Source: CAKZNE01 sp964485405
GTDB lineage: Bacteria; Bacteroidota; Bacteroidia; Flavobacteriales; Schleiferiaceae
Assembly: GCA_964485405.1 (NCBI GenBank)
Contig: CAZAJG010000017.1
Location: 1 to 64,000, forward strand
Direction: 5' to 3'
DNA: 64,000 bases
This document shows, piece after piece, positions 35,032 to 43,531 of the stretch. The first letter of the stretch is position 1; the number at the start of each line of letters is the position of its first letter. The position numbers and the translations under genes were made by a program. The notes under the pieces were generated by a model. The model saw only the letters and a program-made list of their open reading frames with translations. It did not search any database and was not told where the DNA came from.

Positions 35032-36642
35032 CTATGATTGAGCTGATTTTTTTGCAGCAGCTATAAAATTCACAAATAATGGATGTGGGTTAGCCACAGT
35101 ACTTTTGTACTCTGGATGGAATTGAACTCCTACAAACCATGGATGGTCTTTAAGTTCAACGATTTCAACAAGTCCAAGCTCCGGATTCTTACCTGTAGCA
35201 ATCATCCCTGCTTTTTCTAAATCTTTAAGAAATTCATTATTAAACTCGTAACGGTGACGATGACGCTCACTAATTTTTTTTCTTTTATAAACCTGATGGA
35301 TAAGGCTGTCTTCTTTTAACTCACAATCGCATGCTCCTAAACGCATGGTTCCACCCATTTCTTTCACCTTTTTCTGCTCTGCCATTAATGCAATTACAGG
35401 GTGCTTAGTTTGAGGGTTCATCTCAGTTGAGTTGGCATCTTCCCAACCTAAAACATTTCTTGAGAATTCAATAACTGCTGCCTGCATACCTAAGCAAATC
35501 CCTAAAAATGGAATATTGCTTTCTCTTACATACCTTATGGTTTCTAGTTTTCCTTCAAAACCTCTTTCACCAAAACCAGGCGCAACAAGCACTCCGTTTA
35601 ATCCTTTCAAGTTCTTAGCTGCCGACTCCTCTGTAAGATTTTCAGAATGTATCCAGTGTATATTTACTTTACATTCATTTTGTGCTCCAGCATGAATAAA
35701 TGATTCTGCAATGGACTTATAGGAATCGTGAAGCTCAACATACTTGCCGATAAGGCCAATATTCACTTCACTCTTAGGGTACTTTAACTTATAAAGGAAA
35801 TCTTTCCAATTAACTAGATCCAAATTATCTTCAACGGGTAGATCAAATCGTTTCAATACAACTTCATCTAACTTCTGGTTACGCAACAATATAGGAACGG
35901 CATAAATCGTATCTGCATCAAGAGATTCTATAACGGCATCCTTTTTCACATTGCAAAACAAAGCTAGTTTCTTCCGAATATCCTCCCCAAGCGATGTTTC
36001 TGAACGACAAACCAATACATCTGGCTGTACTCCAGACTCTTGCAGTGCTTTTACTGAGTGTTGGGTAGGTTTAGTCTTTAGCTCACCAGTAGCCGCCAGA
36101 AACGGCACCAGTGTAAGGTGGATAACCAAGCAATCCTCTCCTAACTCCCACTTTAACTGACGAACAGTTTCTATGTATGGTAAAGCTTCAATATCACCAA
36201 CCGTACCTCCAATTTCCGTTATTACGATTTCAAACTCTCCGGTCTTTCCTAAAAGCTGAATTCTGTTTTTAATCTCATCTGTAATGTGGGGAATAACCTG
36301 AACGGTTTTCCCCAAGAAATCACCTCTCCTCTCCTTGTCAATTACCGATTGATAAATTCTTCCAGTAGTAACATTATTGGCTTGGGATGTTGGCCTATTT
36401 AAAAACCGTTCATAGTGCCCTAAATCAAGGTCTGTTTCTGCACCATCATCTGTAACAAAACACTCCCCATGCTCATAGGGGTTTAATGTTCCCGGATCAA
36501 TGTTAATGTACGGATCTAGTTTTTGAATAGTAACACTGTAACCTCTTGACTGCAAAAGAGTTGCCAAAGATGCTGAAACAATACCCTTTCCTAGAGATGA
36601 AGTTACACCACCGGTTACAAAAATATATTTGGTTGAAGACAT
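35032..36642 (-). CDS. pyrG: CTP synthase
   Basis: Converts UTP, ATP and glutamine to CTP in the cytoplasm. The 536-residue length is standard. The N-terminal synthase domain has FVTGGVTSSLGKGI (P-loop), KLDPYINIDPGTLNPYEHGE and EIGGTVGDIE. The C-terminal class I glutamine amidotransferase domain has the nucleophile in GICLGMQ and the His-Glu pair in QFHPEYKS. A -7 box TAGCTTTG lies 32 nt upstream. It is probably co-transcribed with yidC, an arrangement seen in other Bacteroidota. Confidence 0.98.
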   Translation of the reverse strand: MSSTKYIFVTGGVTSSLGKGIVSASLATLLQSRGYSVTIQKLDPYINIDPGTLNPYEHGECFVTDDGAETDLDLGHYERFLNRPTSQANNVTTGRIYQSVIDKERRGDFLGKTVQVIPHITDEIKNRIQLLGKTGEFEIVITEIGGTVGDIEALPYIETVRQLKWELGEDCLVIHLTLVPFLAATGELKTKPTQHSVKALQESGVQPDVLVCRSETSLGEDIRKKLALFCNVKKDAVIESLDADTIYAVPILLRNQKLDEVVLKRFDLPVEDNLDLVNWKDFLYKLKYPKSEVNIGLIGKYVELHDSYKSIAESFIHAGAQNECKVNIHWIHSENLTEESAAKNLKGLNGVLVAPGFGERGFEGKLETIRYVRESNIPFLGICLGMQAAVIEFSRNVLGWEDANSTEMNPQTKHPVIALMAEQKKVKEMGGTMRLGACDCELKEDSLIHQVYKRKKISERHRHRYEFNNEFLKDLEKAGMIATGKNPELGLVEIVELKDHPWFVGVQFHPEYKSTVANPHPLFVNFIAAAKKSAQS

Positions 36643-36674
36643 ATGAAGTATTTCCCTTTCGAATAAAAACGCGG

Positions 36675-36682
36675 CAAAGCTA
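36675..36682 (-). promoter_or_regulatory. Predicted -7 box of the pyrG-yidC operon
   Basis: TAGCTTTG on the minus strand, an exact TAnnTTTG match, with CTG instead of TTG at an 18-nt spacing (36701-36703). The pyrG ATG is 32 nt downstream. Confidence 0.45.
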
Positions 36683-36724
36683 AGAATAAATCAGGCAATG
36701 CAGTAGAAGATAGGGGTGAAGATT

Positions 36725-37678
36725 TTACACCAACTCTTTGATGATATCTCCTATTTTGATGCCTTCGGCTTCAGCTTTGTAGTTTTTAACGATTCTATGT
36801 CTTAAAATAGGCTCTGCCACAGCTAATACATTCTCCTTATCAGGAGAATACTTTCCATTTAAAACAGCATGTGCTTTAGCCCCTAAAACGAGATACTGAG
36901 AGGCTCTAGGACCTGCTCCCCATGCTATGTAATCTTTTGTAATTGCTTTGGCCTTTTCACTATCCGGACGGGTTGCACTCGCTAGTGAAACTGCAAAGTC
37001 ATAAATATTATCGTTAACTGGAATTTTTCTGATCAGTTGTTGAAACTCAATGATCTCTTCTATGCTTAGTACCTTATTTACTTCATTGGAAGCATTACCG
37101 GTAGTATTCTTAACTATAGAAAGCTCCTCCTCAAATGTAGGATAGCCTACTTCTATATTAAACATAAACCTATCCAACTGTGCCTCTGGTAATGGATATG
37201 TACCTTCCTGTTCAATTGGGTTTTGAGTGGCTAAAACAAAAAACGGATCCGCCATTTTATAGGTAGTTCCCGCTGCTGTAACGGATTTCTCCTGCATAGC
37301 TTCGAGCAATGCGGATTGTGTTTTTGGAGGAGTCCGGTTAATCTCATCAGCCAGAATAATATTCGCAAACAGAGGACCTTTTATAAACTTAAAGTTTCTG
37401 TTTTCATCCAGTATCTCAGCTCCAACAATATCCGAAGGCATAAGATCTGGGGTAAACTGAATACGATTAAAACTAAACCCTAAAGCTTCAGCTGTTGTAT
37501 TCACCAAAAGGGTTTTGGCCAAACCAGGAACACCCACTAAAAGAGAGTGGCCTTTGCAAAGTATGGAGAGTAAAAGCAAATCCACTACTTGCTCTTGCCC
37601 TACGATTACTTTACCAATTTCATTTTTTAAAATCTGGTACTTTTCTCCTAAGCGCTTAACTGCTTGTACATCATCCAT
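36725..37678 (-). CDS. MoxR family AAA+ ATPase
   Basis: A 317-residue AAA+ chaperone-like ATPase of the MoxR type. Walker A is GVPGLAKTLLVN, Walker B is IILADEINRTPPKTQSALLEAMQE and the sensor region is FVLATQNPIEQEGTYPLPEAQLDRFMF, all hallmarks of MoxR. MoxR ATPases usually help assemble metal- or VWA-containing complexes, but no VWA or DUF58 gene is adjacent here. It starts 3 nt after the SurA-like gene and is the last gene of the guaB-PPIase operon. Confidence 0.95.
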   Translation of the reverse strand: MDDVQAVKRLGEKYQILKNEIGKVIVGQEQVVDLLLLSILCKGHSLLVGVPGLAKTLLVNTTAEALGFSFNRIQFTPDLMPSDIVGAEILDENRNFKFIKGPLFANIILADEINRTPPKTQSALLEAMQEKSVTAAGTTYKMADPFFVLATQNPIEQEGTYPLPEAQLDRFMFNIEVGYPTFEEELSIVKNTTGNASNEVNKVLSIEEIIEFQQLIRKIPVNDNIYDFAVSLASATRPDSEKAKAITKDYIAWGAGPRASQYLVLGAKAHAVLNGKYSPDKENVLAVAEPILRHRIVKNYKAEAEGIKIGDIIKELV

Positions 37679-37681
37679 ATT

Positions 37682-39037
37682 TTATTCTAAGTATTGTGAT
37701 TTTTTCACCCAGCCTCTGTCAAAGCTGCATTGGAAATATTCGTTGTTCACTCTTACGTATGTCGTTCTCAACTTTTCCTCGATCCAACTCTGTGTGGCAT
37801 CGTTTTTCTTCTCCTGAAGAGCTACATTTTGTATGATCTGGTAATCTGTTTTTAGATCCGCACGATGGGGTTGTGTTTTATTTAGAAGCTTGATTAGTTT
37901 AAAACCTTCTTTCCCATCTGGTGTTCTAAAGAAAATAGGTTCTGAGATACGTCCTAAATCCAGTTGCTCTGTAGCATAAAATATTTCTCTATCCAACTGA
38001 CCTGTCTCCCATCTACTATCTCCACTTTGGGGGTTCATTACCACTCCTCCATTTTGTTTAGAATTCTCATCCTCTGAGTTGTCTCTTGCTGCTTGTTTAA
38101 AGTCTGTTTTCTTGTCCAAAATTCGTGTTCTCACACTATCCATATATTTCTTTGAATCTTGGAGATTATCTTGAGAAATTTGTGGTCTTATCAGTATATG
38201 CCTCAAATCTAACTCTTCACCTCTTCTTTTTTGAAGTTGTACAATGTGATAGCCGTATTCAGTAAGGAAAGGTTCTGATATTTCTCCTGTTGATAGGTTA
38301 AAGGCAACGGCTTCAAACTCTTTTACAAACTGCCCACGTTTAATCCCTTTATATTCTCCACCCGCTTTTGCAGAACCTGGATCATCCGAATAAAGCACCG
38401 CCATGGTGCTGAAGGATGAGCCATCCTCAATTCGCTTTCTTAAGTCATTTAAGCGATCAATAGCATCTTGCTTTGCTTCTTTACTTACCACAGGGTACTT
38501 GATGATCTGAGCGTATTCAATTTGCGAGTTGATTAAGGGAAGGCTATCTTCTGGAATAGCTTTGTAAAAGGCTCTTACTTCAGAAGGGGTGATTTTAACA
38601 TCTCCCGTAATTTGACCCAACATTTTTTGAGCAATCATTTGATTCTCGATATAAGGTTTCATTTCTTCCTTAATCTCAAGTACTGATTTTTTATAGTACT
38701 GTTCTAGCTTAGCTGTACTTCCAATCTGTTGCGCAAATACTTGAATTCTTCTGTCAATAGCCAAATCAACCTCTTCCGGTGTTACCACAATACTGTCTAA
38801 ATCTGCTTGATTTAGCAAAAGCTTTTCAAACAATAAATCTTCAAATATTTGACATCTATCCACTTTGCTTCCTTCAGCTAGTGCTTGCCTTTTCATATTA
38901 TCATACTGACTGTCTACATCTGATTTTAAAACGATGTTTTTACCTACAACAGCCACCACTCCATCAATAATTCCAGATTGTCCTTGAACCAAATGAAAGC
39001 ATGAAATTAAAACGATGGATAATAGAATCTTTCTCAT
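37682..39037 (-). CDS. SurA-like periplasmic peptidyl-prolyl isomerase
   Basis: A 451-residue periplasmic chaperone with signal peptide (cleavage near VQGQ). Residues 21-165 form a SurA-N-type helical domain (VVGKNIVLKSDVDSQYDNM, then CQIFEDLLFEKLLLNQA). A parvulin (PpiC/rotamase) domain follows at about 170-275 (EYAQIIKYP, DPGSAKAGGEYKG, FLTEYGYHIVQL) and a second less typical one at about 275-385 (LRHILIRPQIS). SurA assists outer membrane protein folding. It is 4 nt after the lipoprotein gene and 3 nt before moxR. Confidence 0.92.
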   Translation of the reverse strand: MRKILLSIVLISCFHLVQGQSGIIDGVVAVVGKNIVLKSDVDSQYDNMKRQALAEGSKVDRCQIFEDLLFEKLLLNQADLDSIVVTPEEVDLAIDRRIQVFAQQIGSTAKLEQYYKKSVLEIKEEMKPYIENQMIAQKMLGQITGDVKITPSEVRAFYKAIPEDSLPLINSQIEYAQIIKYPVVSKEAKQDAIDRLNDLRKRIEDGSSFSTMAVLYSDDPGSAKAGGEYKGIKRGQFVKEFEAVAFNLSTGEISEPFLTEYGYHIVQLQKRRGEELDLRHILIRPQISQDNLQDSKKYMDSVRTRILDKKTDFKQAARDNSEDENSKQNGGVVMNPQSGDSRWETGQLDREIFYATEQLDLGRISEPIFFRTPDGKEGFKLIKLLNKTQPHRADLKTDYQIIQNVALQEKKNDATQSWIEEKLRTTYVRVNNEYFQCSFDRGWVKKSQYLE

Positions 39038-39041
39038 TTAT

Positions 39042-39920
39042 CTAATAGGTTTCGAATTCTTTTCTCTTCAACGCATCTTCTAGCAAATTCTTTTCCAAAT
39101 TGGCTAATAGTTGCAATTTCTTTTTGTTCATCAATATATTTTTGATCAAATCTTGTACATAGGAAAGCGGTGCCTTTTCTCCTTTCAACTTAAAATCATT
39201 GATCTTGAGTAAAGATACTTTAACGGAATCAGAAAATTCTGATAAATTATTCTGTGTCAAATACTGCTTTTGATTCAAATCACCTTCTAAACCGGGAACT
39301 TTAGTTATGATCTGATCAAAGCTTACCCAAACTGAATCCTCATAAAATGCTCTTGCATATTTTAAGCTGTAGTTTCGTAGATTTTCAACATCTTCTGGCT
39401 CTTCTGAACCAAACCATTTTTTAGCCTCCTTCAACTTAGGTGCATTCGAACCAATTATCACATAAGATGCTTTGACAATATTTTCTCTGAGGAGAAAGTT
39501 ATCCTGAGCATCTTCGTAATAGCTTGCTATTTCTTGAGGGGTTATACTTGTATCTAAATTTTGCCTGAGAAACTCCTCTTGATAAGCAAATTTTAATAAA
39601 TCATTTCTGTACTTTAAAATTTGCTCATCAAAAGCTTTTTGATCTTCATTCAGGTTGTACTCTGCTTTATAAAGCATGAGTTGGCTTTTAGCCCAAACGT
39701 TTATGTAATTCTGTATAAATGCAAGGCTATCCGCTGAGGAAATACTTTCATTCGGTAAAATATCTTCTAAATCACTTTCATACAAGTAGCGATCATACAC
39801 CCTTGCCAAAGGCTTCCCTTTTTCGTCTTCTCCTGAATTGCCAAAGAAACTACAGCCTCCTAAAGTGATAACAAGTACACAAAAGGAAAAGTAAAATGTA
39901 AATGAATGTTTAACCTTCAA
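39042..39920 (-). CDS. SurA-N-like lipoprotein lacking a recognisable rotamase domain
   Basis: A 292-residue predicted lipoprotein (lipobox LGGC). After an acidic linker come helices of the SurA/PrsA N-terminal chaperone type (VYDRYLYESDLEDILP, then AFIQNYINVWAKSQLMLYKAEYNL), so it is related to its neighbours, but I see no parvulin signature in the second half. The only plausible start is a TTG at 39920, 11 nt inside the upstream PPIase gene, implying translational coupling. It sits between two PPIase genes and probably works with them on outer membrane protein transit. Confidence 0.75.
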   Translation of the reverse strand: MKVKHSFTFYFSFCVLVITLGGCSFFGNSGEDEKGKPLARVYDRYLYESDLEDILPNESISSADSLAFIQNYINVWAKSQLMLYKAEYNLNEDQKAFDEQILKYRNDLLKFAYQEEFLRQNLDTSITPQEIASYYEDAQDNFLLRENIVKASYVIIGSNAPKLKEAKKWFGSEEPEDVENLRNYSLKYARAFYEDSVWVSFDQIITKVPGLEGDLNQKQYLTQNNLSEFSDSVKVSLLKINDFKLKGEKAPLSYVQDLIKNILMNKKKLQLLANLEKNLLEDALKRKEFETY

Positions 39921-41877
39921 CTTCCAACACCTCTATAACCTCCTCAAGGACCTCCTTGTTTAGGTTGATTTTGTATTGAGTTTTAAGATCGTTTATCCAC
40001 TCTTGTTCTAGATAGTTTTGAAACTCACTGATAATTAAGCCTCTTGCCTCTTCTAAGGTTTTGGGAGAAGGCTGCATAATTTCATTTACTTGAGCGAGAT
40101 AAAATCTTTCATTTTTCTCAACGATATCACTCAAGCCTACTTCTAGATCATTTTCCTTTAGCAAGTCTTTTTCTTTCGTTTCAAATAATCCAGACTCCAG
40201 TTTTACATTTAATTCTGAGTCCTTATTTAACTTGGCTTCTATCTCTTCAATACTCTTTCCCTTTTTTAGCATTTTTCTAGCCTTTTTAGCTAGTTTAGAT
40301 GATGCAGCATCAACCAATATGGCTCTGTAACGAGTATCCCAAAGAAATTTATTCTTGTTCGCTTCATAATACCTCTCTAAACCTACAGAGTCTGTTACCG
40401 ATTTCTTCCAAACTCTTTTTTCTGTTAGATCAAAAAGGAGAATTCCTTCATAATACTCTCTAGAAAGCATCTTAAATTCTGGGTACTTGGACTCAAGTTG
40501 CGTTTTTTCGTAAGCTATTAATTTGGCTTGAGTAAAAGCATCGTACGCCTTTTCAAGTTCTTTTCTTAGGCTTCCGCCCTTTTGCCCTTTAGATTGAGTA
40601 TTTACCAAGTAAGTGAGAAAATCACCAACCACAAATTTCTGATTTGCAAAAGCAAATAAGTCTTTATCCTTGAATTTCGCTTTTGAATCGCTATAATTCA
40701 TTTGCAAATAAGAATCATCCACCTCTTTAAAAGCGAGTCTCTTATTTTTTGGGTTCTCTTTAAAACTGTATTCTTTTTTAAGCCTCTTAACAATACTCTG
40801 TTTGCTCTGTTGAGAACGCTGATCTCTTTCTACTCTATTTTTTATCTCTCTTTTCTTTTGATCAAACGCATCCAACTTGTGACCTTCAACAAGCTTAATA
40901 ATATGCCAGCCAATTGGCGTTTTTACCGGTTCCGTATAGTCTCCTACATTTTTCAAAGCAAAAGCCGCCTCCTCAAATTGAGGAAACATCTTATTAATTC
41001 CAAACGGTTGTAGATTTCCACCTCTTTGAACTGTAGATTTATCTTCGCTGTAACGTTTTACTAAATCCTCAAAAGCCTCTCCACCTTTGAGTTGCTCATA
41101 TATCTCAAAGATCTTTCTCTTTGCAGCTGCTTTTTGCTCCTCTGTTGATTTATCATTATCAACCAACATAATATGAGCAGTAACAATAGTCCCCCTTGCC
41201 GGTCTCTGATCCGTCTTTTTAACAATATGATAGCCAAAACGTGTTTTTATTGGCTCTGAGATTTCTCCTAATTCTAAGTTGTAAGCAGCCGATTCAAATG
41301 GATAAACCATTCCAAAAACGGTGAAATAACCTAGATCTCCTCCTTTAACGGCAGAATAGCTATCCGCAGAGTACTCTTTTGCTACGTCTTCAAACTTTTC
41401 GCCATTCTCAATTCTCTTTTTGAGCGTCTTAATCTTAGCTAGAGCTTTTTCCTTATCCATATCTTCCGCATCATCAGGAGCGGAAAGCATAATATGAGAT
41501 GCTCTCACATCATACTTCATTCTATCATAAGCTTCCTTTATCAACTCTTCTGTAACATCCCTGTCGGACAAATAAGGTTTAGCCAATTGATTTCGATAGG
41601 AGTAATATTCTCTTTTGAACGATTTAGTGGTATCCATACCCAGTGCTTTTGCCTCGTGCACTTTAAGTTTGAAGTTTTGATACAGATCTAAATATTCTCT
41701 TGCTGTTTTAGGGTCAATATCTTCTCCCAGGTTTCTATTTTTATTGTATACAGCAATATACTCTTCTGCGGTTACCGTATCCTGTTCTACAGTAAATAGA
41801 ACCTTATTATTTAGTTCTTGAGCAGAAACTAGGTTCGTGAATAAAACGGATAAAAAAACGATAGAAATTTTCTTCAT
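39910..41877 (-). CDS. Periplasmic peptidyl-prolyl isomerase with two parvulin domains
   Basis: A 655-residue exported protein from the ATG at 41877 (signal peptide ending VSAQ; a TTG two codons upstream is rejected). An N-terminal helical part (25-115) precedes two PpiC rotamase domains: about 120-225 (VRASHIMLSAP, AVKGGDLGYFTVFGM, TRFGYHIVKK) and about 230-335 (VTAHIMLVDND, VQRGGNLQPFGINKM, TPIGWHIIKLVEGH). The C-terminal 300 residues are helical and charged and unlike the core SurA. Architecture is PpiD/SurA-like without a membrane anchor. It is 44 nt after guaB. Confidence 0.92.
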   Translation of the reverse strand: MKKISIVFLSVLFTNLVSAQELNNKVLFTVEQDTVTAEEYIAVYNKNRNLGEDIDPKTAREYLDLYQNFKLKVHEAKALGMDTTKSFKREYYSYRNQLAKPYLSDRDVTEELIKEAYDRMKYDVRASHIMLSAPDDAEDMDKEKALAKIKTLKKRIENGEKFEDVAKEYSADSYSAVKGGDLGYFTVFGMVYPFESAAYNLELGEISEPIKTRFGYHIVKKTDQRPARGTIVTAHIMLVDNDKSTEEQKAAAKRKIFEIYEQLKGGEAFEDLVKRYSEDKSTVQRGGNLQPFGINKMFPQFEEAAFALKNVGDYTEPVKTPIGWHIIKLVEGHKLDAFDQKKREIKNRVERDQRSQQSKQSIVKRLKKEYSFKENPKNKRLAFKEVDDSYLQMNYSDSKAKFKDKDLFAFANQKFVVGDFLTYLVNTQSKGQKGGSLRKELEKAYDAFTQAKLIAYEKTQLESKYPEFKMLSREYYEGILLFDLTEKRVWKKSVTDSVGLERYYEANKNKFLWDTRYRAILVDAASSKLAKKARKMLKKGKSIEEIEAKLNKDSELNVKLESGLFETKEKDLLKENDLEVGLSDIVEKNERFYLAQVNEIMQPSPKTLEEARGLIISEFQNYLEQEWINDLKTQYKINLNKEVLEEVIEVLEVEG

Positions 41878-41921
41878 TTTCAATATTTCAATATTTGATT
41901 ATGCAAACTACTAGAAAAATA

Positions 41922-43397
41922 TTACTTACGACTATAGTTTGGAGCTTCTCTGGTTATTTGAACATCGTGTGGATGACTTTCTACGACTCCTGCACTTGTA
42001 ATTCGAACAAATTGAGCTTTTGTCTTTAGCGCCTCTACATCTTTGGCTCCACAATAACCCATTCCTGCCCTTAAACCTCCAATAAACTGATACATAACTT
42101 CACTTACATTTCCTTTGTAAGGAACTCTACCAACTATTCCTTCTGGAACAAGCTTCTTTATATCATCTTCAACATCTTGGAAGTAACGGTCTTTCGATCC
42201 TTTGTCCATTGCCTCAATAGACCCCATACCTCGGTAAGTTTTATACTTTCTACCTTCATAGATGATCGTTTCTCCAGGTGCCTCTTTTGTTCCTGCCAGC
42301 ATAGATCCTAACATAACGCTATCTGCTCCAGCGGCAACTGCCTTAACTATATCTCCAGTAAAGCGAATTCCTCCATCCGCTATTATAGGCACATCTGTAT
42401 GACCGATTCCTTTGGCAACCTCCATAATAGCAGAAAGCTGAGGGTATCCCACTCCTGCAACTACTCTGGTGGTACAAATAGAACCCGGACCAATACCTAC
42501 CTTCACCGCATCCGCGCCTGCATCTGCTAGATATTTTGCCGCGTTTGCTGTTGCTATATTACCAACTACCACATCTAGGCTAGGGAAATGTCCTTTTACA
42601 TTGTTTAAGGCATCAACTACCCCTTTGGTATGTCCATGAGCTGTATCGATGATTACTGCGTCTACATTGGAGTCAACTAAAGCGGTTACTCTTTCTAATA
42701 AATCACCTGTAACTCCAACAGCGGCAGCCACTCTTAATCGCCCATAAGTATCCTTACAGGAATTTGGTTTTATTTTTAGTTTGATAATATCTCTGTAGGT
42801 AATTAACCCAATAAGCGTATTATCCTTTTTTACAACGGGTAGCTTCTCTATTTTATGGTTTTGGAGTATTACCTCTGCTTCTTGAAGAGAGGTGTTTTGA
42901 TGGGTTGTAACCAAGTTCTCCTTGGTCATGATCTCATAAAGAGATCGATCATCATCTTTCTCAAAACGTAAATCTCGGTTGGTAACAATTCCAACTAGCT
43001 TTTTATCATCATCAATGATGGGTATACCTCCAATTCCAAAATCAGACATCATTTTTTTGGCATCACCAACCTGCGCATTTTCGGGAAGCGTTACAGGGTC
43101 TAAAATCATTCCGCTCTCCGCACGCTTTACGTTCCTAACTTCTATTGCTTGTTGTTCAATAGTCATGTTTTTATGTAGAACACCAATACCACCATCCTGC
43201 GCTATCGCAATAGCCATCGAAGATTCCGTAACGGTATCCATCGCAGCCGAAACAATGGGTGTTTTAAGCTTGATGTTACGCGTAAAATTGGTAAATAAAT
43301 TTACGTCTCTAGGAAGAACTTCCGAAAAAGCCGGAACCAAAAGGACATCATCGTAGGTGAGGGCTTCACCAAGAACTTTATCAGTAATCGAAGGCAT
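41922..43397 (-). CDS. guaB: IMP dehydrogenase
   Basis: Oxidises IMP to XMP, the committed step of guanine nucleotide synthesis. The ATG at 43397 gives 491 residues, normal for the family; a TTG 12 nt earlier is rejected. The barrel begins with LTYDDVLLVPAFSEVLP. A Bateman module of two CBS domains (about 95-205) interrupts it. The catalytic cysteine is in GIGPGSICTTRVVAGVGYPQ and the flap contains YRGMGSIEAM. It heads a minus-strand operon with three folding factors and MoxR. Upstream lies the terminator of the T9SS gene. Confidence 0.98.
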   Translation of the reverse strand: MPSITDKVLGEALTYDDVLLVPAFSEVLPRDVNLFTNFTRNIKLKTPIVSAAMDTVTESSMAIAIAQDGGIGVLHKNMTIEQQAIEVRNVKRAESGMILDPVTLPENAQVGDAKKMMSDFGIGGIPIIDDDKKLVGIVTNRDLRFEKDDDRSLYEIMTKENLVTTHQNTSLQEAEVILQNHKIEKLPVVKKDNTLIGLITYRDIIKLKIKPNSCKDTYGRLRVAAAVGVTGDLLERVTALVDSNVDAVIIDTAHGHTKGVVDALNNVKGHFPSLDVVVGNIATANAAKYLADAGADAVKVGIGPGSICTTRVVAGVGYPQLSAIMEVAKGIGHTDVPIIADGGIRFTGDIVKAVAAGADSVMLGSMLAGTKEAPGETIIYEGRKYKTYRGMGSIEAMDKGSKDRYFQDVEDDIKKLVPEGIVGRVPYKGNVSEVMYQFIGGLRAGMGYCGAKDVEALKTKAQFVRITSAGVVESHPHDVQITREAPNYSRK

Positions 43398-43472
43398 GAG
43401 AGAAAGCAATTTTAGTTAAAAATTGCACGCGAAATTAAGAATAATTAATGAGTTTATATCTGAATATTTATA

Positions 43473-43506
43473 AAGAAGCCCTTTCAAATGATTGAAAGGG
43501 CTTCTT
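43473..43506 (-). terminator. Rho-independent terminator of the T9SS type B gene at 43532
   Basis: Perfect 15-bp stem (AAGAAGCCCTTTCAA at 43473-43487 with TTGAAAGGGCTTCTT at 43492-43506) and a 4-nt loop. It lies 25 nt after the stop codon of the minus-strand gene and separates it from guaB. Confidence 0.85.
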
Positions 43507-43531
43507 TACCTATGTTTATTTTATATAAGCC

